From positions 868,001 to 932,000 of the forward strand of contig NZ_CP035310.1 in NCBI RefSeq assembly GCF_004114695.1: 64,000 nucleotides of DNA, in the 5' to 3' direction. The notes below the pieces were generated by a model. The model saw nothing but the letters and a program-made list of their open reading frames with translations, had not been told where the DNA came from and did not search any database. Numbering within the stretch: the first letter of the stretch is position 1; the number at the start of each line of letters is the position of its first letter. A program made the translations under genes and the position numbers. Positions 36,094 to 45,256 of the stretch are shown here, piece after piece. The DNA comes from Erythrobacter sp. HKB08. Lineage in GTDB: Bacteria; Pseudomonadota; Alphaproteobacteria; Sphingomonadales; Sphingomonadaceae.

Positions 36094-37185
36094 ATGGATT
36101 TCTCGATTGGTGAAGACCGGCAGATGCTGGTCGATTCGTTCTCGCGCTTTCTCGCCGACAAGGCGGGCTGGGAAGCGCGCAATGCCGCGATCGAAAGCGA
36201 CGAAGGCTTCGACAAGGACGTGTGGCAGGGGCTCGCCGAACTCGGCGTGCTCGGCGCGCTGTTCGGCGAAGAGGCAGGCGGTTTCGGCGGCACGCCGTTC
36301 GATGTCGGCGTGGTGTTCGGCGAAGTGGGCCGCGCAATCGCTGTCGGTCCGTTTCTCGCGACGCTGATCGGCGGTCGTATCCTGGCCGATGCCGGCGATA
36401 CCGACACGCTAGAAAACGTCATCGCGGGTGCGACCATGCTGACGTTCGCGCATGAGCCGGCGGTCAACGCAGACGGCAGCATTGCCGATGCGACGACAGC
36501 AAGCGCTTCGGGCGACGGCCACACGCTGACCGGCCGCAAGGGCGTGGTCGACTACCTCGGCGCGGCGGACCTCGCGGTCGTCACGGCAGAGCTGGATGGC
36601 CAGCTGGCGGCATTCCTCGTCGACCTGACTGCCTCGGGCGTCGAACGCCGCGATTATCCGCTGGTGGACGGCGGCACCGCAGGCGAGCTGGTGCTCGACG
36701 GTGCGCCGGGCAAGCTGCTGGCGCGCGATGCGAAGGCTTCGGTCGACGCGGCGCATGCCATGGGGCTGGTCGGCACGGTTTGGGAAGCGGTCGCGGTGAT
36801 GGACGTGCTGCGCGACAGCACGATCGACTACCTCAAAACGCGCAAGCAGTTCGGCATCCCGATCGGCAAGTTCCAGGCGCTGCAGCACCGCATGGCGACC
36901 GTCGCGCTCGAGATCGAGCAGGCGCGCTCCGCGGCGATCAATGCGGCGGCCAATTTCGACAAGGGCGAGACGGCGCGCGACCGCTTCGGCTCGGCAGCGA
37001 AATATACCGTCGGCAAGACCGGACGCCTCGCTACCGAGGAAGCGATCCAGATGCATGGCGGCATCGGCATGACGTGGGAGCTGCCGCTGTCGCATTTCGC
37101 CAAGCGCCTGACCATGCTCGGCCACCTGCTTGGCGACGAGGACGAACACCTCGCGCGCTTCATGGAGCTGTCGAAGGCGGCTTAA
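36094..37185 (+). CDS. Second acyl-CoA dehydrogenase subunit
   Basis: The 363-aa protein has the acyl-CoA dehydrogenase layout but a weaker active-site middle domain: MDFSIGEDRQMLVDSFSRF at the start and QMHGGIGMTWELPLSHFAKR at the end. It lies 5 bases after its partner. Divergent family members like this often pair with a canonical subunit. Its stop is one base from the stop of convergent virB2. Confidence 0.85.
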   Translation: MDFSIGEDRQMLVDSFSRFLADKAGWEARNAAIESDEGFDKDVWQGLAELGVLGALFGEEAGGFGGTPFDVGVVFGEVGRAIAVGPFLATLIGGRILADAGDTDTLENVIAGATMLTFAHEPAVNADGSIADATTASASGDGHTLTGRKGVVDYLGAADLAVVTAELDGQLAAFLVDLTASGVERRDYPLVDGGTAGELVLDGAPGKLLARDAKASVDAAHAMGLVGTVWEAVAVMDVLRDSTIDYLKTRKQFGIPIGKFQALQHRMATVALEIEQARSAAINAAANFDKGETARDRFGSAAKYTVGKTGRLATEEAIQMHGGIGMTWELPLSHFAKRLTMLGHLLGDEDEHLARFMELSKAA

Positions 37186-37186
37186 T

Positions 37187-37552
37187 TTAGGGCTGCTCGG
37201 CCGGCACTGGCGGAGGCGCCGGTGCCGGCGGCAGGTCGCCGCGCGGATCGCTCTGCTCGAACACGACGACCGGCGGAGGCGCAGGCGGCGACGCTTGTCG
37301 CCAACCGGTCGATATGGCAAGTGCGAGGGCCGGGGCGCCGAGCAGGAGGAAGCAGCCGAGCACGACGCGCAGGCTTTCCTTCACCGGAAAACGCCCCGTC
37401 AGCATCAGCAGGCCGATGGTCGCTACGGCGAGGACACACAGGATCGTCGCCGTACTGCCCAGCAACGTGCCGTTGATCCATCCGATCGCGCTGCCGAGCG
37501 GGCTGCCGCCGCGCGCGTCGAACAGGCTGGCCGAGGCGAGTACTTCGGTCAT
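37187..37552 (-). CDS. virB2: VirB2/TrbC-like pilin
   Basis: The 121-aa protein has two hydrophobic segments (about residues 32-53 and 63-81) with the VirB2-like GTLLGSTATI and LLMLTGRFPVKESL loop, then a proline-rich tail. No ordinary signal peptide is visible. It is the last gene of the operon, overlapping virB11 by four bases; virB2 is normally early in such operons. Confidence 0.72.
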   Translation of the reverse strand: MTEVLASASLFDARGGSPLGSAIGWINGTLLGSTATILCVLAVATIGLLMLTGRFPVKESLRVVLGCFLLLGAPALALAISTGWRQASPPAPPPVVVFEQSDPRGDLPPAPAPPPVPAEQP

Positions 37553-38526
37553 TCGCGCACCAGCACCTGTGCAACCCTGCGCTTGCCGGCGACGCGCTCG
37601 AGCTGGACGAACACGTCGATGCTCTCGCGCACGTAATGGCGCACATCGTCGCGTGACAGCGTCGATCCTGCCTGCAGGACGAGCAGGGCGAGCTGTTCGA
37701 TCGCGCGTTGCGGCGTGTCGGCATGGATCGAGGTCATCGAGCCGGGATGGCCGGTGTTCACTGCGCGCAGGAAGGTGAAAGCCTCCCGCCCGCGCAATTC
37801 GCCCAGGATGATGCGATCGGGGCGAAGGCGCAGCGCGGCTATCAGCAAGTCCTCGGCCGTGACGGCCGCTTCCGAAAGTTCGCCGCGTGCAGCAATCAGG
37901 CCCACCGCGTTCTCGTGCCGAAGCTTCAGTTCCTCGGTATCCTCGATCAGGACGAGGCGCTCCTCCTGCGGGATCTCGGCGAGGAGGGAATTGAGGAAAG
38001 TCGTCTTACCGCTCGAAGTGCCGCCGGCGACGATGATGTTCTGCCGGTTCGCCACTGCACTGCGCAGGTAATCCGCCGCCTCGCGGCCGCCCAGCGCGCG
38101 GTGCCGGCTCTCCGTTTCGAGCGCCGCTTCGCCGCCTTCGAGCGAAGCAAAGGCGTCGGCTTCATCCCAGTCGGCAAGCGAGAGATCGGCCGATACATGC
38201 TTGCGGATTGCGAAAGCATGGCCACTGCGTGTCGCGGGCGGGGCGCAGATCTGGACGCGCGAACCGTCCGGCAGGCTTGCAGCGAGCAGCGGCTGGGCGC
38301 GGCTGATCCCTTGCGACGACTGGGCTGCGATCTGCTTTGCGAGGCGCGAGAGGCGCTTCTCGTCCAGCGCCTTTTCCGTGTGCCGCTCGACCTTGCCGCC
38401 GAGGCTCTCGATCCAGATTTCGCCGGGCCGGTTGATCCAGATGTCGGTGACGTCCTCGCGCGCGAGATAGGGCGCGAGCGGCGCAAGGAAGCTGTCGAGA
38501 TAGTAGCCCGCTTCCACCTCAGCCAT
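37549..38526 (-). CDS. virB11: VirB11 secretion ATPase
   Basis: The 325-aa protein has Walker A VAGGTSSGKTTFLNS near residues 165-179, the acidic LIEDTEEL, the RPDRIILGELRGREAF box and GHPGSMTSIHAD. These are the standard VirB11 motifs. It forms the cytoplasmic hexamer that powers pilus assembly and secretion. It overlaps virB10 by 8 bases. Confidence 0.95.
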   Translation of the reverse strand: MAEVEAGYYLDSFLAPLAPYLAREDVTDIWINRPGEIWIESLGGKVERHTEKALDEKRLSRLAKQIAAQSSQGISRAQPLLAASLPDGSRVQICAPPATRSGHAFAIRKHVSADLSLADWDEADAFASLEGGEAALETESRHRALGGREAADYLRSAVANRQNIIVAGGTSSGKTTFLNSLLAEIPQEERLVLIEDTEELKLRHENAVGLIAARGELSEAAVTAEDLLIAALRLRPDRIILGELRGREAFTFLRAVNTGHPGSMTSIHADTPQRAIEQLALLVLQAGSTLSRDDVRHYVRESIDVFVQLERVAGKRRVAQVLVRE

Positions 38527-39544
38527 CGACGGTCGAGAAGTCGAGATCGCGCGCGACGAAGACGGAAACGCTCGTCCCGTGGCGCACCTTGAGCGTCGGG
38601 AGGACGCGATTGCCGTCCTGCACCTGCACGTTCTGGGTGCTGCCGGGCAGGGCGACGATGACCCCGTCGGTCGCCTCGCTGGTCGCGATGCCGACGCCTA
38701 TGTCGAGCACCGACTGGAGGACAGCTCCGCCGAAGCGTTGCCAGAACTTCGTATCGACATCGCCCTTGATGCCTGCGCGGCCGAGCGGGTCGGATGCCGG
38801 GGAATCGAGGGCGATCGTCACCCCGTCCGGGCGAATCAGACGCGTCCAGCGCACCCGTGCCCGTTTCTGCCCGGGTTGCAGGTCCGCCTCGTATTCCCCG
38901 TAGAGCCTGCTGCCGCGCTGGATGAGCACGCGGCTACCGTCGAAACCGCGCACGTCGAGTTGCACCAGGGCGCGCACGCCGCCGGGGCGGGTGGAATCGA
39001 GCGCGGTCTCGAGGACTGCGGGTATCACCGTGCCCTTGGGAATGGTGTAGCCGGGATTGCTGAACCGGTTCGCCGTGACGCGGCCTGTCTCGGTCGAGAT
39101 GGCCTGGGTGACCTGGTCGCCCGAGCCGAATGTGCGGTCGAATACGACGGAAGGCGGAGGCGGTGCCGGCTGGAAGCTCGGCGGGGGAGGCAGGCTCTCG
39201 ACGGCGGAAGACGACGGGGGCGGCAAGGGCTCGGCCCGTTGCAAGCGGATCGGCGCAGCTGCGATCGGCGGCCTGGCCTGCCGCGCGATGGGAGGGGGCG
39301 GCGCAAGGTCGAACCGACCGGGCACTGCGAGCGGCGCGGGTGAAGAAATGCGTCCGCCGGCAATGCCCCTTTCGGGCTGCAGCATGGGTGACTGATCGGC
39401 CGTGCGGCTGGCATTCATCGCCATGAAGATGCCGATCGAACCAAGCAGGGCGACCAGCAGGAACGCGTAGAGGCCGAGATTGCCCGGCTTGTCTGCAGCG
39501 ACCACGGGCAGGCCGTCGTCCTTGGGTGTTGCGGTGTCAGCCAT
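38519..39544 (-). CDS. virB10: VirB10 core-complex protein
   Basis: The 341-aa protein has a short cytoplasmic N-terminus, one membrane segment (about residues 24-42), a long proline-rich periplasmic linker (about 60-135) and the C-terminal TrbI domain with TIPKGTVIPAVLETAL and RGSRLYGEY. VirB10 spans both membranes and links the core to energy-using ATPases. Confidence 0.95.
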   Translation of the reverse strand: MADTATPKDDGLPVVAADKPGNLGLYAFLLVALLGSIGIFMAMNASRTADQSPMLQPERGIAGGRISSPAPLAVPGRFDLAPPPPIARQARPPIAAAPIRLQRAEPLPPPSSSAVESLPPPPSFQPAPPPPSVVFDRTFGSGDQVTQAISTETGRVTANRFSNPGYTIPKGTVIPAVLETALDSTRPGGVRALVQLDVRGFDGSRVLIQRGSRLYGEYEADLQPGQKRARVRWTRLIRPDGVTIALDSPASDPLGRAGIKGDVDTKFWQRFGGAVLQSVLDIGVGIATSEATDGVIVALPGSTQNVQVQDGNRVLPTLKVRHGTSVSVFVARDLDFSTVDG

Positions 39545-40259
39545 CGACCTGCTCCGGACGTTCGTTGCGGCGTGCGGTCGCCTTCTCCTTGTCGATCCGG
39601 AAGACGAGGCGTTGCCACACGCGGTCGATCACGAACACGTCGCCGCGCATGTGTCCGTTGACGACCTGTTCGTCACCGGTCGGCCCGATGGCGAACACCG
39701 CGGGCAGCGGCTGGTCGGGCGCGAATTCGATGCGGGTCACCCGGCCGTCGTCGCTGATCCTGCTGGGGCGCACCTCGCGGTCGCCGCGCACCCGGTAGCG
39801 CCAGGTCTCACCCGTCGGTTCGGGTTCGGCGAGCATGGCAGGCTGCTCGGCAGCGAGGCCGTTTGCTGCTGCGCCATAGTCGAAGCGCACGAGGTATGCT
39901 GCCATCAGGTCGCTGCTCGTGCGCAAGGAAAACTCGTAGGTGCGCGTCGCGGTCTCGACCCGCAGGTTTCCGGTTGCACCATCCGCGAGCGGGCGGATTT
40001 GCAGGCCATCGCCTTCGGCGGAAACATTGACCTGGAAATAGGGCGTATTGTCCGAAGTAATCCGCTCGATCTGCTCGCCCGGTTCGAGCAGGACAGTCAG
40101 CGTCGTCATCGGCAGGGCGGTCAGGATGACCGGTTCGCCCGGCGTCCACTGGACCGACTGGATGCGTGGGTTTTCCGCAGCCGGGACCGGGCTCACCTGC
40201 GCGGCGAGCGGCGACAGGCCGGCGAGGCACATGGGCAGGATGGCGAGCGCGATCCTCAC
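39537..40259 (-). CDS. virB9: VirB9 outer-membrane core protein
   Basis: The 240-aa protein has a signal peptide (MRIALAILPMCLAGLSPLAA) and the VirB9/CagX pattern with TLLEPGEQIE-like segment TVLLEPGEQIERI and YEFSLRTSSD, PSRISDDGRVTRIEF and DRVWQRLVFRID. It forms the outer-membrane ring with VirB10 and a VirB7 lipoprotein; no virB7 is seen. It overlaps virB8 by four bases and virB10 by eight. Confidence 0.93.
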   Translation of the reverse strand: MRIALAILPMCLAGLSPLAAQVSPVPAAENPRIQSVQWTPGEPVILTALPMTTLTVLLEPGEQIERITSDNTPYFQVNVSAEGDGLQIRPLADGATGNLRVETATRTYEFSLRTSSDLMAAYLVRFDYGAAANGLAAEQPAMLAEPEPTGETWRYRVRGDREVRPSRISDDGRVTRIEFAPDQPLPAVFAIGPTGDEQVVNGHMRGDVFVIDRVWQRLVFRIDKEKATARRNERPEQVDG

Positions 40260-41008
40260 TGTGCCGGCGCGCTTTCGGCTGCCGGGCGCGGGGTGAGGTG
40301 GCGCACGGCGGTCGGGGCTTCGACCGGCTCGGGCATGGTTTCCGCGTCGCGGCGATAGCGCGTTACCTGGAAGCCGAGCGGATTGAGCAGGCGGTCATCC
40401 TCGCTCATCGCATCATTGGTGAATTGGTAGCTGATCACCGCGGCCCAGTATTGCGGCGGTTGCGGCTGGGCGCCCGGATCGGTCCGCTGCGTGGTGAAGC
40501 GCACGAGTGCCGAATTGGCCGAGAGCGAAGAGATGCTCATGATCTCGGTCTCGATCGTGCCGCCCGACGGCATGTAGGCGAGCGGACTTTCGGGGTCCGA
40601 AGCGAGCATCTGGCGCTGGTAGCGCTGGCGCGCCTCGCCCGTGCTCCACAGCGAAACCTTGCGATAGTCGCGCTGCACGCTGTCGCCGTCGAAGCCTTCG
40701 CGCGAATGGATATATTGCGCGAGGAAAGAGCGGGTCAGTGCGGTATCGGGCGCAACGACCGCCTCGTCGAGCGGGGCGAGCGTTTCGACATTGCCGGTCT
40801 GGCGATCGACCAGCAGCGTATAGGGTTCGACCTGCTTGAGCGGCAGCATGATGACGATCGCGATTGCCAGCAGCGCGGCGATGGCGAGCGAAACGCTGGC
40901 AACGATCCACGCGACGCGGCGCGATTTTTCGAGGTCTTCGGTCACGCTGGTCGCCCAGCTGTCGCGGACCTCGTATGGCTCGTCGAGGAAGTCTTCGTGC
41001 GCGTTCAT
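40256..41008 (-). CDS. virB8: VirB8 inner-membrane protein
   Basis: The 250-aa protein has one membrane segment (about residues 31-53) and a periplasmic VirB8 domain with VEPYTLLVDRQTG, REGFDGDSVQRDYRKV and VRFTTQR. It nucleates inner-membrane assembly of the secretion channel. The C-terminal 40 residues are an extra tail rich in Pro and Ala. Confidence 0.93.
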   Translation of the reverse strand: MNAHEDFLDEPYEVRDSWATSVTEDLEKSRRVAWIVASVSLAIAALLAIAIVIMLPLKQVEPYTLLVDRQTGNVETLAPLDEAVVAPDTALTRSFLAQYIHSREGFDGDSVQRDYRKVSLWSTGEARQRYQRQMLASDPESPLAYMPSGGTIETEIMSISSLSANSALVRFTTQRTDPGAQPQPPQYWAAVISYQFTNDAMSEDDRLLNPLGFQVTRYRRDAETMPEPVEAPTAVRHLTPRPAAESAPAQ

Positions 41009-42222
41009 TTCAAATCATCCCTCCGGCGCGATGCAATCGATCCGCGATAGGCGGACCTGCGCCAGCTCGTCCCAATCCTGTCGATAGTCGCCGATGCCGC
41101 CGCGCTCCCGCTACCCGTGGCAGGAGCGGACGCCTGCCGGTCGCGGTCCGCCGCCGAAGCGGTCGAAAAGCCCGGGGACATACGGCCGGGCGCGTAGCCA
41201 CGCTGCGAGGTGACGATCCGCTCGACGCTTTCCGCCGTTCGCTCAGCACGCGAAGCGGTCGGGGCAAGCGCAGCGGGCGCAGGCTGCAGCGTGGTGAACT
41301 GGTTCGTGCTTGTCGAGGATTGCAGGATCGGAAGCGAGGGCCAGCCGCGCGAGAAGGCGACCTTGCCGAGCAGCCAGATCATCCCGAACTTCACCAGCGT
41401 GAAGGCGAGCGCCATGGCGAAAATCTCGATCGGGGCGGATGGCGCGGCGTAGCCCAGCGCGCGGATGCGCAGCGCGTCGGCCAGCCAAGGCTCGACCATG
41501 GCAAGCTCGACCGCCAGCACGATGGTGAGGCCGATCGAGCCGATTACCACCAGCACCAGCCCCTTGACCCAACCGGCGAAAATCCCGCGCGTCGCATCGA
41601 ACAGCAGCAGCGCCGCAGCCAGCGGGGCGAGGGCAAGCAAGAGCCCGCCGAGAATGCGTAAGAGCCCGAGCGAGCCGACGGTGCCCGCCAGGTAGAGCAG
41701 GCGCGCATAGCCGAATGCCGCATCGTCCTGCAGTGCGGACCCGGCGAAAGTCGGGCCGAGCGAACCACCCGCAAGGGAGGTGTTGTCTCCGCGGCCCGTT
41801 CCGACCTCGATCAGCCCGCTCAGCGTGTTGTCGACACCCTGTAGCCGGTCGACGAAGCCCGCCCCGGTCGCCGGAAGCGAAGAGGTGACTAGCGATCCGG
41901 CGATCTCTGCCGGCCCGAGCAATACGACATTGTAGATGAGCGTGCGGAAAGCGGGCCATGAAAAGGCCAGTGCCAACACGATGCCGACTTTCACCGCATC
42001 CAGCACCACGTCGCGTGCTCCCGGCGTCGGCCCGAACAGCAGCCTCACGCCATAAAGGGCGACGAACAGGGTCAGCATGCCGGCCATGAAGGTCGATGCC
42101 GCGCCGCCGGGCTCGCCGAGCGCCGCGTAGCCATAGCTGCCGAGCAATTGCGCCTGGCAATCGATATGCGCGAGGGTTCGCGATAGGAACTGGTCGCCGG
42201 TTATGATTGCGGGGCAGGCCAT
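41005..42222 (-). CDS. virB6: VirB6/TrbL polytopic channel protein
   Basis: The 405-aa protein has several hydrophobic helices between residues about 40 and 285, including AGMLTLFVALYGVRLLFG and LLLALAPLAAALLLFD, and a hydrophilic C-terminal 100 residues rich in Ser and Arg. This is the VirB6 layout; sequence identity is weakly conserved in the family. It lies 3 bases after virB4 and overlaps virB8. Confidence 0.88.
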   Translation of the reverse strand: MACPAIITGDQFLSRTLAHIDCQAQLLGSYGYAALGEPGGAASTFMAGMLTLFVALYGVRLLFGPTPGARDVVLDAVKVGIVLALAFSWPAFRTLIYNVVLLGPAEIAGSLVTSSLPATGAGFVDRLQGVDNTLSGLIEVGTGRGDNTSLAGGSLGPTFAGSALQDDAAFGYARLLYLAGTVGSLGLLRILGGLLLALAPLAAALLLFDATRGIFAGWVKGLVLVVIGSIGLTIVLAVELAMVEPWLADALRIRALGYAAPSAPIEIFAMALAFTLVKFGMIWLLGKVAFSRGWPSLPILQSSTSTNQFTTLQPAPAALAPTASRAERTAESVERIVTSQRGYAPGRMSPGFSTASAADRDRQASAPATGSGSAAASATIDRIGTSWRRSAYRGSIASRRRDDLK

Positions 42223-42225
42223 GGA

Positions 42226-44601
42226 TCAGGCGGCCCTCTCGATCAGCGGGGCGAGCCAGGCTTCCGGATCGGTGCCCATCTTGGCCGAAATCTCGTCGAA
42301 CAGGCGCACCGTGCTTTCGCGGCCCGACAGGATGGTCAGCAAATCGTTCTCGCCCGTCAGGTCGAGCCGGGCGACGACGCTGTCCTTGCCGTGCCGGATC
42401 AGGAAGCAGTGCGAATTGTCGGGCAGGGTGCGCACCAGGTCGAATTCGTGGCGGGAAAGGCCGAAACCGTTGATGTAATCCTCGGCGCGGGCCTTAGGAT
42501 TGATCATGAAGATCTGCGTCGCGGCCTGTTCGAGGATCGCGCTTGCAATGCGGCTTTCAAGAGCGTCCTGCGCGCTCTGGGTGGCGAAGCCGACGATGCC
42601 GTTGCGTTTACGGATCGTCTTTTCCCAATCCTTCAGCCGCTGGACGAAGATGTCGTCGTCGAGTGCCTTCCACCCTTCGTCGATCACGATGACCGCCGGG
42701 CTTCCGTCGAGCCGTTCGTCCACGCGGTGGAAGAAGTAGAGCATGGCCGGGGTCCGGGCTGCCGGATCGTCGAGGATCGCGGTCATGTCGAAACCGACGG
42801 TCATCTCGGACAGGTCGGTCGTGTCCTGTGCATTGTCGAACAGCCAGGCCCGCTCGCCTTCGCCCCACCACGGGGCCATGCGGGCGTAGAGGTCGTCGCT
42901 GCGAGGCCGGTCGCTCCCGCGGAAAAGCTCGACGAGATAGCGCAGGCGGCGGCGCTTCATCGGCTGCTCGAAATTGGTCGCGACGGCATCGCGCAGCATG
43001 TCCATCTCGCTCGGGCCGACATCGCCCGCCAGCACTGCCAGCCAGTCGAGCAGGAATGCGCGGTTTTCGGCCGTGTCCTCGAGCTGGAGGGGGTTGAGGC
43101 CCGACGGCTGGCCGGGCGAGAGCCGGTCGTAGCGCCCGCCGATAGCGCGAATGAACAGCTCCGCGCCGCGATCCTTGTCGAACAGGATCGTGCGCGGTGC
43201 GAACTTCTGCGCCTGGGCGAGCAGGAAGTTGAGCAGCACCGTCTTGCCCGAGCCGGAAGGCCCGATGACGGTGAAATTGCCGAGATCGCCCTGGTGGAAA
43301 TTGAAGAAATAAGGCCCGGCGGCAGTCGTCTCGAACAGGGTGACGGCATCCCCCCAGTGATTGCCGTGCGCGCGCCCGACCGGGAAATTGTGCAGCGAGG
43401 CGAAGCTTGCGAAATTGGTCGTAGAGACCAGTCCGCGCCGGCCGATATATCGGAAGTTCGCGGGGAACTGCGCCCAGTAGGTCGGCTCGAGCGCGATATC
43501 CTCGCGCACGCCGGTAATGCCGAGATCGGCCATCAGCGCGATGACTTCGGCAACATGCGAATTGAGCGTTTCGAGGCTCTCGGCATGGACCGCGATCGTC
43601 GTGTGATGCTCGCCGAAGCCTGCGCGTCCGGCGGCGACTTCGTCCTTCGCCGCTGCAAGTTCGTCGCGCAGCGAAAATGCCTCGTCCTCGGCCGATTGCA
43701 TGCGCCGCAGCACCAGGTTCATGCGCGATAGCGCCTCGCGCCGTTCGACAAGTGCGAAGCTCTGGCTGATGTCGATCTCGAACGGCAGGCGCGACAGCTC
43801 GTCGAACATGCCGGGCATGGTTCGCCCCGGCCAGTCCTTGATCGAGACGAGGGCGCTGAAATTGCGCTTCAGGTGGCCCGAAGGCGCCAGCTCGACCGCG
43901 TCGCGCCCGAAGCTGATACGCCGCGCAGGTACGTGCAGGCCGAGATCGCCATGCGGGATCTGGACGGGTCGCATGTCGTGATTGAACAGGTAGGAGAGGA
44001 ATTCGAGCGGTTCCGACCGGCGGCCCTCGGGGGTCTCGTAAACCTCCAGCACGCGCGGCTCGTACTGGCCCAGCGCTGCAACCAGCGCATCGACCGCGTT
44101 GCCGAGCGCGTGCCGGTCCGCAGCGATCCGTGCTGCATTGGTATCGGTCTTGCGGCCCAACCAGCCCTGCACGCGGTCGGCAATGCCGACCTTTCCCTGC
44201 AACGGGCGCCTTACGATGGTGAGGAACAGCTCGTTCACATAGAGCTGCTTTGCATCGAAGCGCCCGCGCCAGCGCTCGTCGAGTTTCGCTGCGAAACCAT
44301 CGCCCTCGTCGGGCGAGAGCGACACGGCAGCCGAGCGCCGCACGAGGTGATGGTAGACCGCAAAGCGCGAGCTCGAAAGCGTGCGCAGCATCGCGTCGCG
44401 CAGTTCGGCGCGGTAATTCAGCTCGTCGCTGTCGGCGGTCTCGAACATCAGGCCGCCGAGCCGGATGGTCTGCATCAGCATGCCATCGCGCGTTTCGATC
44501 GTGCGTTCGTCGATATGCCGCGCATAGGGCAGGTGCTGCCCGGCAGGGGCCTCGCGGGCGATCGCCCTCTTGTCGCGGGTCAGGGGCGGTAGGAGTTGCA
44601 T
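42226..44601 (-). CDS. virB4: VirB4 secretion ATPase
   Basis: The 791-aa protein has Walker A IGPSGSGKTVLLN near residue 446, Walker B AVIVIDEGWKAL near 640 and RKRNGIVGFATQS after it, with the N-terminal CagE/TrbE domain. I set the start at ATG 44601 (MQLLPPLTRDKRAI), giving the usual length; the frame is open much further upstream through virB3 without meaning. Its start overlaps the end of virB3 by 22 bases. Confidence 0.95.
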   Translation of the reverse strand: MQLLPPLTRDKRAIAREAPAGQHLPYARHIDERTIETRDGMLMQTIRLGGLMFETADSDELNYRAELRDAMLRTLSSSRFAVYHHLVRRSAAVSLSPDEGDGFAAKLDERWRGRFDAKQLYVNELFLTIVRRPLQGKVGIADRVQGWLGRKTDTNAARIAADRHALGNAVDALVAALGQYEPRVLEVYETPEGRRSEPLEFLSYLFNHDMRPVQIPHGDLGLHVPARRISFGRDAVELAPSGHLKRNFSALVSIKDWPGRTMPGMFDELSRLPFEIDISQSFALVERREALSRMNLVLRRMQSAEDEAFSLRDELAAAKDEVAAGRAGFGEHHTTIAVHAESLETLNSHVAEVIALMADLGITGVREDIALEPTYWAQFPANFRYIGRRGLVSTTNFASFASLHNFPVGRAHGNHWGDAVTLFETTAAGPYFFNFHQGDLGNFTVIGPSGSGKTVLLNFLLAQAQKFAPRTILFDKDRGAELFIRAIGGRYDRLSPGQPSGLNPLQLEDTAENRAFLLDWLAVLAGDVGPSEMDMLRDAVATNFEQPMKRRRLRYLVELFRGSDRPRSDDLYARMAPWWGEGERAWLFDNAQDTTDLSEMTVGFDMTAILDDPAARTPAMLYFFHRVDERLDGSPAVIVIDEGWKALDDDIFVQRLKDWEKTIRKRNGIVGFATQSAQDALESRIASAILEQAATQIFMINPKARAEDYINGFGLSRHEFDLVRTLPDNSHCFLIRHGKDSVVARLDLTGENDLLTILSGRESTVRLFDEISAKMGTDPEAWLAPLIERAA

Positions 44602-44867
44602 CGCCACAACGCGTGATTCTTGACCCGCGGGCAGTAGCGCACGCGTGTCAGCCAGAGATCGATGATGCGCGGCTCGCGCACGCACAGGATCATGCCGATG
44701 CCATGGATGAGCAGGGCAGCGAGGATGACCCACCAGCTTTTCAGGATCAGGAAAAGCTCCGCCGTGACGATAAGATTCACGACGAAATAGCTGTAGGTAA
44801 CGCCGGCAAACATCTGCGGCCGCGTCAGCCCGGTAAACAAAATGTCCTGGCGCAGAGATTCTGCCAT
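44580..44867 (-). CDS. virB3: VirB3 inner-membrane protein
   Basis: The 95-aa protein starts MAESLRQDILFTGLTRPQMF, the VirB3 pattern, and has two membrane segments (about residues 22-41 and 43-62). It works with VirB4 in pilus assembly. It is the first gene of the operon. The 170 bases before it hold no gene. Confidence 0.9.
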   Translation of the reverse strand: MAESLRQDILFTGLTRPQMFAGVTYSYFVVNLIVTAELFLILKSWWVILAALLIHGIGMILCVREPRIIDLWLTRVRYCPRVKNHALWRCNSYRP

Positions 44868-45038
44868 AGAATCGCGCTTGCCTCCCCATCCCAGCAAACG
44901 GGGCATGGGACCGCATTTCCGTAACAATTGCAACCGCGTTGCCGGTCGAAATCAGTCGCGCGTTAGCCTTGTCGCATGGCGGCACACATAAATGTGCGCG
45001 GCCCGCGAGGGGCAATTTCGCCAATGATGGGAGAGAAA

Positions 45039-45126
45039 TGGTGCGGTCGAGAAGACTCGAACTTCCACGGGTTATTCACCCACAACGACCTCAACGTTGC
45101 GCGTCTACCAGTTCCGCCACGACCGC
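45039..45126 (-). tRNA. tRNA-Leu (anticodon GAG)
   Basis: The reverse strand folds as a class II tRNA: acceptor GCGGTCG with CGACCGC, D-arm starting TGGCGGAACTGGTAGACGC, anticodon stem CAACG/CGTTG with loop TTGAGGT (anticodon GAG), a long variable arm, T-loop TTCGAGT and encoded CCA. Complete and 88 bases long. Confidence 0.96.
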
Positions 45127-45137
45127 ACTCGAGGGTT

Positions 45138-45160
45138 AGCGGGACGAGAGCCGTCCCGCT
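45138..45160 (-). terminator. Hairpin downstream of DUF3426 gene, possible terminator
   Basis: AGCGGGACG and CGTCCCGCT form a 9-bp perfect stem with a 5-base loop. It lies between the DUF3426 gene and tRNA-Leu on the reverse strand. No clear T-run follows, so it may be a weak or factor-assisted terminator. Confidence 0.4.
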
Positions 45161-45256
45161 CGGTAGGAGCGCGCCACTAGCAAAGCGATATTGACTCGGC
45201 AAGCGCCTGTTTGCGCAGTTGCGAGAAATAATTCGGGACGCGCGCGATCTTCGGCG

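Noticed and set aside
34829-36337. 502-codon reverse frame opposite the acyl-CoA dehydrogenases
   Set aside because: Shadow of strong coding genes on the other strand.
45039-45126. tRNA-Leu as the island attachment site
   Set aside because: Its 3' end does not match the att-like sequence at 34723-34742 and it lies about 10 kb beyond the junction.
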